A stretch of 64,000 nt of DNA, taken from positions 41,990 to 105,989 of the forward strand of contig DLGQ01000092.1 of NCBI GenBank assembly GCA_002482775.1, written 5' to 3'. This DNA comes from Flavobacteriales bacterium UBA7690. GTDB taxonomy: Bacteria > Bacteroidota > Bacteroidia > Flavobacteriales_F > PHOS-HE28. The position numbers and the translations under genes were made by a program. Below, in pieces: positions 26,411 through 33,992 of the stretch. Numbering within the stretch: position 1 is the first letter of the stretch; each line of letters starts with the position of its first letter. The notes beneath the pieces were generated by a model. It saw only the letters and a list, made by a program, of their open reading frames with translations. It had not been told where the DNA came from and searched no databases.

Positions 26411-27814
26411 TCAGAACTGGAAGTAAATGAACGATGCGCCGCCGCCGGAATTCACCAGGATCAGGAATAGCATGATGCCGTAAAGCACCGGCTTGATCCG
26501 TGCCAATAATGGCTGTGGCTTCCGCGTCCACAGGTACATCAGGTGGTAGATGATCGCCGGAATGGAGAATAACACCGTGAAGAACATGATGATCGGCTGC
26601 ACATTGCTGATATGCGTGTTGGTGAAGATGCAGCGCATGTAGTCGATCACATGGCTGAACTCCGGTAGCTTGAAGAGCAGCCAGGCGAGCGTGACCATGC
26701 AGAAGATGAACAACATCTGCAGCGGCTTGGGCAATTTCAGTTTCACCCCGCCATCTTTCATCAAGCGCTCCACTGCGAGCACGAGACCGTGGAAGAACCC
26801 CCAGACCGCGTAGCTCCATGCAGCGCCGTGCCAAAGACCACCGAGCACCATGGTGAGCATGAGGTTCCGGTACGTGTGGAACCCGCCCTTGCGATTGCCG
26901 CCCAAAGGAATGTACAGGAAGTCGCGTAGGAAAGTGCTCAACGAAATGTGCCAACGCCGCCAGAATTCGGCGAACGTGGTGGAGATGTACGGGAAGTTGA
27001 AGTTGATGGGGAAGTCGTAGCCGAACAACTTCGCCAAGCCGATCGCGATGAGCGAGTACCCCGCGAAATCGGAGAAGATCTGGAACGAGTAACCGAAGAG
27101 AAGCGTCACCAACGTGATGCTATGCATGTCGCGGAAGTAGGGGAAGGTGACCCAGAACGTCTGGTCCTTCAGATTATCCGCTACCACCATCTTCAGGAAG
27201 TAGCCCACCACCAACGAAGCGAACACGCTGTTCCAATCGATCTCCTTGAAATATTTCGTGCGGATCTGCGGCAGGAACTCGTGCGCTTTCACCACCGGAC
27301 CTGCCACCAACTGCGGGAAGAAGCCTTTGAACGCCGCGATGCGAAGGCCGTGGCGCGCGATGCCTTTCACGACGATGGAGTCATAGTCTTCGACCTGCTT
27401 CCCTTTGTAGGCCTCGACCACCAAGCTGATGCCCTGGAAGGTGAAGAAGCTGATCCCCACCGGTAGAGGAATACTGACAAGGAATTGGCCGATGCTGGAT
27501 GTTTCCGGGAAGAACGAGCGCCCGAACAACGGACCGTATTTGAAGAACAGCAGGATGCCGAGGTTGGCCACCACACCGAGCGTGGCGTACAGCTTCCGGT
27601 GTTGTTGCGGCCCGAAGACCACCGCGTAGCTGGATGCGATGTTGATGCCGATGGAAAGCAGCAGCAGCAGGAGCAAGGCCGGGTCGTTGTACGCGTAGAA
27701 AACGAAGCTGCTGATGACGATCGTGTGCAGCTGGAACCGATGCAATACCGGCAGGTAGTACAGCACGAAAGTAGGCAACAAGAGAAGAAGGAAGGGAACG
27801 CTGTTGAATAGCAT
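26411..27814 (-). CDS. MBOAT-family O-acyltransferase
   Basis: A 467-residue polytopic membrane enzyme of the MBOAT family (AlgI/DltB-like), which passes acyl groups across or within the membrane to polysaccharides or other acceptors. The family motifs are FWRRWHISLSTFLRDF and, about 40 residues on, LGGLWHGAAW with the expected catalytic His. The following gene encodes an SGNH-like partner. No alginate, cellulose or teichoic-acid genes are nearby, so the acceptor is unknown. Confidence 0.85.
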   Translation of the reverse strand: MLFNSVPFLLLLLPTFVLYYLPVLHRFQLHTIVISSFVFYAYNDPALLLLLLLSIGINIASSYAVVFGPQQHRKLYATLGVVANLGILLFFKYGPLFGRSFFPETSSIGQFLVSIPLPVGISFFTFQGISLVVEAYKGKQVEDYDSIVVKGIARHGLRIAAFKGFFPQLVAGPVVKAHEFLPQIRTKYFKEIDWNSVFASLVVGYFLKMVVADNLKDQTFWVTFPYFRDMHSITLVTLLFGYSFQIFSDFAGYSLIAIGLAKLFGYDFPINFNFPYISTTFAEFWRRWHISLSTFLRDFLYIPLGGNRKGGFHTYRNLMLTMVLGGLWHGAAWSYAVWGFFHGLVLAVERLMKDGGVKLKLPKPLQMLFIFCMVTLAWLLFKLPEFSHVIDYMRCIFTNTHISNVQPIIMFFTVLFSIPAIIYHLMYLWTRKPQPLLARIKPVLYGIMLFLILVNSGGGASFIYFQF

Positions 27815-27921
27815 GTACGGCCGCCGCAGGACAAAGAAAGCCCACGCAAGGGGACTTGAACGCCGGGGGAGGGGTAGTGGTTACGCACGAGGCATGGTGC
27901 ACAGGAACAGCCGAAAAGCAA

Positions 27922-27955
27922 GAACCCCACCCGGCAGGTGCCGAGCGGGGTCCGG
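27922..27955 (-). terminator. Intrinsic terminator after the YceI gene
   Basis: On the minus strand, ACCCCGCTCGGCA can pair with TGCCGGGTGGGGT across a two-base loop, and TTCTTGCTTTTC follows. It lies about 20 bases past the YceI stop at 27974. Stem and partial T-tract fit an intrinsic terminator. Confidence 0.6.
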
Positions 27956-27973
27956 AGCGGGAGAGGAGAACGT

Positions 27974-28525
27974 TCAGCCTTGTTTGGTCAGCTGGATCTC
28001 ACAGCTGATGCGCACTTCGTCACTGACCAGCACACCGCCGGACTCCAGCGCTGTGTTCCAGTTCAGGTGCCATTCCTTGCGGTTTATCTTGCCACTGATG
28101 GTGACGCCGGCCTTGGTATTGCCCCAAGGATCCTTCGTTACACCGCCCCATTCCACACCCAATACGATGGGCTTGGTGAGGCCGTTGATGGTGAGGTCGC
28201 CAACAAGATCCCAGCTGCCGTCGTGGTCGATCTCCTTGGTGCCTTTGGCAACGAAGGTGATGCGTGGATGCTTCTCGATGTCGAAGAACTCCGGGCTCTT
28301 CAAGTGTGCGTCGCGCTGCTCGTTACCCGTGGTCACGCTCGCGGCATCGGCCCAGAATTCGATGCGCCCTTTGCTCAGGTCATCACCCAGCACTTCGATG
28401 TCGGCACCGAATTTCTGGAAGCTCCCCGTCACCGTGGTGATCATCAGGTGCTTCACCTTGAACTGGATCTCGCTGTGGACCGGGTCGATGGTCCATTTCG
28501 TCAATGTCTTCGTTGCTGTTTCCAT
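27974..28525 (-). CDS. YceI-family lipid-binding protein
   Basis: The 183-residue protein opens with WTIDPVHSEIQFKVKHL and contains the repeated beta-strand pattern of the YceI lipocalin-like barrel, ending at INRKEWHLNWN. YceI proteins bind isoprenoid or amide lipids; their roles are mostly undefined. I see no signal peptide, unlike E. coli YceI, so a cytoplasmic location is likely. Its start lies just after a TCCGGG/CCCGGA mini-palindrome (28536-28552). A terminator follows the gene. Confidence 0.85.
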   Translation of the reverse strand: METATKTLTKWTIDPVHSEIQFKVKHLMITTVTGSFQKFGADIEVLGDDLSKGRIEFWADAASVTTGNEQRDAHLKSPEFFDIEKHPRITFVAKGTKEIDHDGSWDLVGDLTINGLTKPIVLGVEWGGVTKDPWGNTKAGVTISGKINRKEWHLNWNTALESGGVLVSDEVRISCEIQLTKQG

Positions 28526-28620
28526 GATTTGTCAATCCGGGCTTGACCCGGAGTCTTGTTAGTTTCCTAGGTTCTCCTTAGTTGTTCATTTTTCCAGCAG
28601 GGGTGTGAACTGTAAAGCCC

Positions 28621-29478
28621 TCACACTTCCATCGGCACGTCCATCAGTAGGATGCGTGCGCCGTTCTTTCCTGTGGTGATGTCGAGGTTCTCCACGTCCC
28701 ACACACCAAGGCCGTCGCGCTGTTCCAGGGCCTGGCCATTGATGGTGGCTTCACCTTCAATGATAAATGCGTACACACCGTTTCCAGCGCGCTTCACGCG
28801 GTAGTCCACCGTCTTGCCACCGTCGAAACGGCCCAAGTTGAACCACGCATCCTGGTGTACCCACACACCAGCATCGTCCGGGTCTGGTGAGAGCACTTGT
28901 TGGAAAGCGTTCTCGCTCGCTTTTGGGTCCAACCCGATCTGCGCATAGCGCGGGGTCACGTTACGCTTGCGTGGGAACATCCAGATCTGCAGCAGACGCA
29001 ATTCCGCGTCCGCCTTGTGGTTGAACTCACTATGCGTGATACCCGTGCCAGCGCTCATCACCTGCACTTCGCCGGCGTTGATGGTGCCGCTGTTACCCAT
29101 GCTGTCCTTGTGGGCAATGGTGCCCGCCAAGGGAATGGTGATGATCTCCATGTTGTCGTGCGGATGGGTGCCGAACCCTTTGCCCGCCGCGATGGCATCA
29201 TCATTCAGCACGCGCAACACACCGAAGTGCATGCGCTCGGGGTCATAGTAGTTCGCGAAGCTGAAGGTGTGGTGTGCGTTCAGCCAGCCGTGGTCGGCGT
29301 GCCCCCGGGTCGCCGCTTTGTGCAATACCATGTTGCTCATGACTCGTGCGTTCTCTGTTGGTAAATGGTTGAACCCGACCACCTCTTTCTCTGGGTCGGC
29401 TGCGCTAGCAGCTTTGCCCATGGTGGCTAGTGCTGTGCCACCCAGGACACTGTTGCGGAGGAATGTTTTGCGGTCCAT
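28621..29478 (-). CDS. Pirin-family cupin protein with Tat-like leader
   Basis: The 285-residue protein has the pirin core: HHTFSFANYYDPER (metal-binding His), GTHPHDNMEIITI and a GxGITHSEFN motif, with a second cupin domain after residue 190. Pirins bind iron and some have quercetinase activity. The N-terminus (MDRKTFLRNSVLGGTALA) resembles a Tat signal with RK in place of RR, which would make this an exported pirin. Start 29478 was chosen because the TATATTTG promoter box ends only seven bases upstream. Confidence 0.8.
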   Translation of the reverse strand: MDRKTFLRNSVLGGTALATMGKAASAADPEKEVVGFNHLPTENARVMSNMVLHKAATRGHADHGWLNAHHTFSFANYYDPERMHFGVLRVLNDDAIAAGKGFGTHPHDNMEIITIPLAGTIAHKDSMGNSGTINAGEVQVMSAGTGITHSEFNHKADAELRLLQIWMFPRKRNVTPRYAQIGLDPKASENAFQQVLSPDPDDAGVWVHQDAWFNLGRFDGGKTVDYRVKRAGNGVYAFIIEGEATINGQALEQRDGLGVWDVENLDITTGKNGARILLMDVPMEV

Positions 29479-29485
29479 GATGGTG

Positions 29486-29503
29486 CAAATATATTCCATG
29501 GAA
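29486..29503 (-). promoter_or_regulatory. Promoter box and palindrome at the pirin gene
   Basis: TATATTTG (29493 to 29486, minus strand) is a perfect Bacteroidota -7 box 8-15 bases before the chosen ATG, so the transcript would be nearly leaderless. Immediately upstream, TTCCATGGAA (29494-29503) is a perfect 10-base palindrome between -7 and -33, a position suited to an operator. No TTG stands 19 bases upstream. Confidence 0.45.
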
Positions 29504-29689
29504 AATAAATTCATGGAGGATGTCGGATCAACCTTGGATACCCAACAAGCCTACCGCTCCTTCTTGTGAGGTCCCCGTTCCCTGTGCCATATCGCCGCGC
29601 ACACGAGCCGCACACGCTGGCACGTTAGCCTTGCCACCCCATGTCGCTCAACGCTCCGGCCTCTTTCCTTTCTGCGGTTAACCTGCCGG

Positions 29690-29723
29690 TTACACGAGCC
29701 GAACGCCATACTTGCTATGTTTG
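29690..29723 (+). promoter_or_regulatory. Promoter of the exbB-exbD-tonB operon
   Basis: A perfect -7 box TATGTTTG at 29716-29723 is preceded, 20 bases upstream, by TTACAC (29690-29695), a variant of the -33 TTG. The leader to exbB would be about 75 bases. Confidence 0.5.
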
Positions 29724-29800
29724 ACCCCCGCCGCTGTCAGACCTTGACCGGCGTTCTTTGATCACGACAACAACAACACCCTCACCTTAAGTAGACCCCA

Positions 29801-30613
29801 ATGAGCAACGTGAAGAGCGGGAAAGCGAACTCCTTGTTCGTGGCCATCGTGTTCCCCTTGGTGCTGATCATCAGCGTGTCCTTTTACATGTTCGTGCTCG
29901 GCTCCCCGGACAACTTCCAGAACGGTGACCCTGTGCATGGGCACCCGGTGGATGTGAACCCCGGAAAGCTGTACGGCACTATTTACAAGGGCGGGTTCAT
30001 CGTACCCATCCTGATCAGCATCAACTTGATCGTACTGATCTTCTCGGTGGAGCGCTTCATCACCCTTGGCCGCGCCAAAGGGAAGGGCCGCATCGATGAG
30101 TTCATCGTGAACGTGCGTCAGCACTTGGTGAACGACGATGTGGACAAGGCCGTTGTGGTGTGCGATGAGCAACAAGGCTCCGTGGCCAACGTGATGCGAA
30201 GCGGACTGGAGCGGTACAAGACCGTGCTCTACGATGCAACGCACGACAAGGAGACCCGCTTGCAGAGCGTGAAACAGGAACTCGAAGAGGCCACGGCCCT
30301 CGAACTGCCCATGCTCAGCAAGAACATGGTGATCCTTTCCACCTGCGCCAGCATCAGTACCCTCATCGGTCTTATCGGTACCGTATTGGGGATGATCAAG
30401 GCCTTCAGTGCGTTGGCCACCTCCGGCACCCCCGATGCCACGGCACTCTCCACTGGTATCTCCGAGGCCCTCATCAACACGGCCCTCGGTATCGCAGGCT
30501 CCACCTTGGCCATCATCTTCTTCAACTACTTCAGCAACCGCATCGATGCCATCACCCACGGTATCGATGAGGCTGGTTTCAGCGTGAGCCAGACCCTGGC
30601 GAACCGCAAGTAA
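29801..30613 (+). CDS. exbB: MotA/TolQ/ExbB proton channel protein
   Basis: ExbB forms the pentameric inner-membrane proton channel that powers TonB. The 270-residue protein has a first helix (residues 12-33), a second at about 65-85, a cytoplasmic region, and the paired C-terminal helices with the family pattern ISTLIGLIGTVLGMIKAF. An N-terminal extra helix and loop are typical of Bacteroidota forms. It is the first gene of a five- to seven-gene operon. Confidence 0.9.
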   Translation: MSNVKSGKANSLFVAIVFPLVLIISVSFYMFVLGSPDNFQNGDPVHGHPVDVNPGKLYGTIYKGGFIVPILISINLIVLIFSVERFITLGRAKGKGRIDEFIVNVRQHLVNDDVDKAVVVCDEQQGSVANVMRSGLERYKTVLYDATHDKETRLQSVKQELEEATALELPMLSKNMVILSTCASISTLIGLIGTVLGMIKAFSALATSGTPDATALSTGISEALINTALGIAGSTLAIIFFNYFSNRIDAITHGIDEAGFSVSQTLANRK

Positions 30614-30679
30614 GGGCGGAAGATCTTCCGCCCGCTTGCGGTCGCGGTGGGTCGTCCTATACCATTAACACGAAGCAGC

Positions 30680-31309
30680 ATGTCAAAGATCAAAATGCCC
30701 AAGAGCAGTCCGAACCTGGACATGACTCCCATGGTCGACCTTGCCTTCCTGTTGGTGACCTTCTTCATGCTCACTGCACAATTCCGTCCGGAAGAAGCAG
30801 TGGCCGTGGATACGCCTTCGTCCATGTCCCAATCACCCATCCCCATGACCAACATGATGACCATCGTGGTGGACACCACCGGGAAGGTGTTCTGGGATTT
30901 CACCGACAAGGGCGTGCGGATCGCCGTATTGGAAGAGCTCGGCAAACGCGTGAACTACGTGCCTACCGAAGAAGAGAAGATCAAGTTCGTGAACGCCGGG
31001 CCCATCGGCGTCCCCATCCAGGACCTGAAAGCCCTGCTCAGCCTGGAGACGGGTTCCGAGCGCAAGGAATTCATGGCCCAGCATGAGGGTATCCCTATGG
31101 ACAGCACCAACAACCAGTTGCGCGATTGGATCATGATCACCCGCAACATCTTCTACAACGATGCCGGGCAGAACCCCGTCGTAGCCCTCAAGGCGGACGG
31201 CAACACCGTTTACAACCGCGTGGCCGAGGTCATCCGCACCTTCCAGTCGCCGGGTATCCAGATCAGTAAGTTCAAGATGATCACCGACCTCGAAGCGTCG
31301 AGGATCTAG
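30680..31309 (+). CDS. exbD: ExbD/TolR-family protein, first copy
   Basis: ExbD works with ExbB to couple proton flow to TonB. The 209-residue protein has a short cytoplasmic N-terminus, then DMTPMVDLAFLLVTFF with the essential membrane Asp, and a periplasmic domain. Start 30680 (MSKIKMPK) was chosen because the cytosolic segment before the helix is normally short; the longer frame begins in the intergenic gap. The periplasmic domain is longer than in E. coli ExbD (141 residues). Confidence 0.9.
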   Translation: MSKIKMPKSSPNLDMTPMVDLAFLLVTFFMLTAQFRPEEAVAVDTPSSMSQSPIPMTNMMTIVVDTTGKVFWDFTDKGVRIAVLEELGKRVNYVPTEEEKIKFVNAGPIGVPIQDLKALLSLETGSERKEFMAQHEGIPMDSTNNQLRDWIMITRNIFYNDAGQNPVVALKADGNTVYNRVAEVIRTFQSPGIQISKFKMITDLEASRI

Positions 31310-31380
31310 AGTAGAACCGATCGAACCTTTCCGTGAAGCGGGTGTACCGCCTTGCAGAAGTTCGATGAAAGAAACACACC

Positions 31381-32022
31381 ATGGCACAAGTACCGGAAGG
31401 GGGTGGTGATAGCGGCGGGAAAGGGAAACGACGCGCCAAGAAAGCCAATACGCACATCGACATGACGCCGATGGTGGATCTGGCCTTCTTGCTGCTGACC
31501 TTCTTCATCCTCACCACCACCATGTACAAGCCGAGTTCGCTGCAGATGACCTATCCGGTGCCCCCACCGCCGGATGCGCCACCGCCGCCGCCAACTCAAT
31601 TGAGCAACGCCATTACCCTGTTGCTCACCAAGAACGACCAGATCTTCTACTACCTCGGCGAGTTCCGCGATCAACCAACCGAGAAAGGGCCGCCCACGAC
31701 GTTGGAGCGTACGGACTTCAGCAAGGTGCAGAAGCTTTTGGTGGATCAGAACAAGGCCACCATCGCGCAGCTGAACGATGTGGCCCGCCAGTTCAACGAG
31801 AAGAAGATCACCGAGGACGAATACAACGCGAAACGCAAGGAGATCAAAGGCACCAAGGAGAACCTGAAGGCCATCATCAAGACCGACAAGGATGCCAGGT
31901 ACCGCAACATGATCGACATGGTCGATGAAATGGACATCAGCGGGATCGGCTCCTATGGCGTGCTGGACACCTTGAAGGCGGCGGAACAGGTGTTGCTCGA
32001 CATCGAAAAAGCAAAGCTCTGA
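31381..32022 (+). CDS. exbD: ExbD/TolR-family protein, second copy
   Basis: A second, distinct ExbD of 213 residues with the same DMTPMVDLAFLLLTFF helix and a Pro-rich stretch just after it (PVPPPPDAPPPPP). The remaining domain is more charged and helical than the first copy. Two ExbD genes with one ExbB and one TonB are the usual Bacteroidota arrangement, perhaps forming a mixed dimer inside the ExbB channel. The tonB gene starts three bases after its stop. Confidence 0.9.
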   Translation: MAQVPEGGGDSGGKGKRRAKKANTHIDMTPMVDLAFLLLTFFILTTTMYKPSSLQMTYPVPPPPDAPPPPPTQLSNAITLLLTKNDQIFYYLGEFRDQPTEKGPPTTLERTDFSKVQKLLVDQNKATIAQLNDVARQFNEKKITEDEYNAKRKEIKGTKENLKAIIKTDKDARYRNMIDMVDEMDISGIGSYGVLDTLKAAEQVLLDIEKAKL

Positions 32023-32025
32023 GCC

Positions 32026-32856
32026 ATGGAGTACATCATCTTCATCGTCATCCTGCTCGGCCTTTCCATCGCTATGGCGATGGACCTGAGCTGGAACAAC
32101 GTGCTCACCACCACCCGCAACGATATGGTGTTCGCCGATCGCAACCGGGAGTACGGTGCGTTCGTGCTGCGTCGCGATTACTCCAAGCGGTTGTTGATGG
32201 CCTTGGTGGGTTCGGTGCTCGTTTTCAGCTTGGCCGTGGGGCTTCCCAAGATCATCGCTGCCTTCAGTGGAGAAGCCGAGGTGGCCGACGCCAAGAAGAT
32301 CGTGGATGTGAACCTGGATCTTTTCGAAGAAGAGAAGAAGGAAGAACCACCGCCGCCGCCAGTCGAACCTCCGCCACCGGTCAAGATCGAAAGCGTGCAG
32401 TTCACCCAGCTCGAAGCCGTGGATGAGCCCGTGGAAGAGCCACCTCCTACGCAGGAAGTACTTACCGAGACCAATGCTGGTGTGGTAACGCAAGAAGGAG
32501 CGAAAGTGGACGAACCACCACCGCCTGTCGAGGTTGAGCCGCAGATCTTCACCATCGTGGAAGAGATGCCATCCTTCCCTGGTGGCGAAGCCGAATTGTT
32601 CAAGTACCTCGGCAAGACGGTGAAGTACCCGCCCATGGCGCAGGACGCGGGCATCACCGGTGTGGTGTACATGACCTTCGTGGTGGACGAGAACGGTAAA
32701 GTGAAGGACCCCAAGGTGCTTCGCGGCATCGGAGGCGGTTGCGACGAAGAGGCTATCCGTGTGGTGAAAGCTATGCCCGCTTGGGAGCCTGGAAAGCAGC
32801 GCGGTAAGCCGGTGCGGGTCCAGTACAACCTACCCATCCGTTTCACGCTGCGATGA
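32026..32856 (+). CDS. tonB: TonB energy-transducing protein
   Basis: TonB spans the periplasm and pulls on outer-membrane receptors. The 276-residue protein has a leading hydrophobic stretch, a membrane helix at about 62-80, a Glu/Pro-rich spacer (EEPPPPPVEPPPPV), and the C-terminal domain with YPPMAQDAGITGVVYMTF. It is the fourth gene of the exbB operon and is followed by a clear hairpin with a T-tract. Confidence 0.9.
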   Translation: MEYIIFIVILLGLSIAMAMDLSWNNVLTTTRNDMVFADRNREYGAFVLRRDYSKRLLMALVGSVLVFSLAVGLPKIIAAFSGEAEVADAKKIVDVNLDLFEEEKKEEPPPPPVEPPPPVKIESVQFTQLEAVDEPVEEPPPTQEVLTETNAGVVTQEGAKVDEPPPPVEVEPQIFTIVEEMPSFPGGEAELFKYLGKTVKYPPMAQDAGITGVVYMTFVVDENGKVKDPKVLRGIGGGCDEEAIRVVKAMPAWEPGKQRGKPVRVQYNLPIRFTLR

Positions 32857-32863
32857 TCAACTA

Positions 32864-32897
32864 GAAGAGCGGCGAGGAAGCCGCTCTTCTTCTTTTT
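32864..32897 (+). terminator. Intrinsic terminator after tonB
   Basis: GAAGAGCGGC (32864-32873) pairs perfectly with GCCGCTCTTC (32880-32889) around a six-base loop, followed by TTCTTTTT. A textbook intrinsic terminator; the following small gene starts 13 bases later, so some read-through may continue. Confidence 0.85.
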
Positions 32898-32909
32898 GAT
32901 GCAAGCCTG

Positions 32910-33110
32910 ATGTCCTTCGAAAGCATTTCCCGGCTGTTCATGTCCGCGTTCTACTTGATCGCCGGTTGTGTGCTGCTGTTCACTGATCTGTTCGCCGATC
33001 GCATCACCGACTACCGCAACGAGATCGGTGGTGTGCTTATCGGATATGGCATCCTGCGCTTCTTCCTTTGGCAACGGTGGAACAAGTCCCAACAAGAGGA
33101 CAACCAATGA
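32910..33110 (+). CDS. Small two-helix membrane protein
   Basis: A 66-residue protein with two hydrophobic stretches (about 8-25 and 38-54) and a polar C-terminus ending in QQEDNQ. I recognise no named family; similar small proteins occur at this place in Bacteroidota TonB operons. Its stop overlaps the start of the next gene by four bases (ATGA, 33107-33110), so the two are probably translationally coupled. Confidence 0.65.
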   Translation: MSFESISRLFMSAFYLIAGCVLLFTDLFADRITDYRNEIGGVLIGYGILRFFLWQRWNKSQQEDNQ

Positions 33111-33988
33111 TCGCGCGCACCCTGCTCTTCACGCTTTTACTGGCGGCCTGCAAAGGCAAAGCACCGGACCCGCAACGCGATGATGTGCCCACGAAAGGGG
33201 ATATCCATATCGTAGCCGACAAGGACCTGGAGCGCATCATCGAGGCTCAGCTTCTCGTGTTCCAGAGCATCTACGCTGATGCCAAGGTGCATGTACGTTA
33301 CCTGGCCGAAGCCGACCTACGCGAGGCCATGCAGAACGATTCTGTACGCGTGGTGTTCACTGCTACGCTGCCCGGTGCCGATGAGGCAGCCTTCTTCCGC
33401 ACACGCAACCTGTACCCCGACAACGTGCCGATCCTGACCGAAGCGATCGCTGTGATCAAAGCACCTGGAGCGGCCTCGGATAGCGTGTCCGTGGAAGATC
33501 TTCGACGTGCGCTCACTGGGGCCAGCACTACGCGAGTGCTCTTTGAAGATGCACGTGGCGGTGTGGTACGCTCGGTGATCGATTCTCTCCTCGGTGGCCG
33601 GGCCGATGCACTGAAGAACGTTTCGGCAGTGAACAGCTTGGATAGTTTGCTCGCCAACTTGGCCAAGTCCCCGAATGCCATCGGCTTGATCTCCTTTGCC
33701 CGGATAAGCGACCTGGACGATCCTGTGTGCAAGGATCTTCGCGCGCGCATGACGCTCTGCCGGGTATCGGCCAACAGCCCGGCTACGTTGCCCAACCAAT
33801 CCAACCTCGCCGATGGCCAATATCCCCTGCGCCGCAAGTTGTACGCGGTCTTGAAGGAAGGAAAAACGGGTCTTGGCACCGGTTTTGTTTCCTTTGTAGC
33901 CGGCCATAAGGGCCAGCGTATCATCCTCAAATCCGGCCTAGCGCCGCAGACCATACCTGGTCGGGATGTGGAGCTGGTGACGAACTAA
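33107..33988 (+). CDS. PstS-like phosphate-binding lipoprotein
   Basis: The 293-residue protein begins with a lipoprotein leader (lipobox LLLAAC, Cys15) and resembles the PBP-like substrate-binding domain of the phosphate ABC transporter protein PstS. No permease or ATPase genes are nearby, so it is not part of a normal Pst transporter here. In Bacteroidota this gene type accompanies TonB systems, suggesting a sensing or capture role. Start 33107 overlaps the previous stop (ATGA). Confidence 0.7.
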   Translation: MIARTLLFTLLLAACKGKAPDPQRDDVPTKGDIHIVADKDLERIIEAQLLVFQSIYADAKVHVRYLAEADLREAMQNDSVRVVFTATLPGADEAAFFRTRNLYPDNVPILTEAIAVIKAPGAASDSVSVEDLRRALTGASTTRVLFEDARGGVVRSVIDSLLGGRADALKNVSAVNSLDSLLANLAKSPNAIGLISFARISDLDDPVCKDLRARMTLCRVSANSPATLPNQSNLADGQYPLRRKLYAVLKEGKTGLGTGFVSFVAGHKGQRIILKSGLAPQTIPGRDVELVTN

Positions 33989-33992
33989 GAAC

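Noticed and set aside
28531..28560. TCCGGGCTTGACCCGGA mini-palindrome before the YceI gene as a specific operator
   Set aside because: Short CCGGGxxTGACCCGG sequences of this type are common intergenic repeats in many bacteria, so I have no basis for a regulator site.
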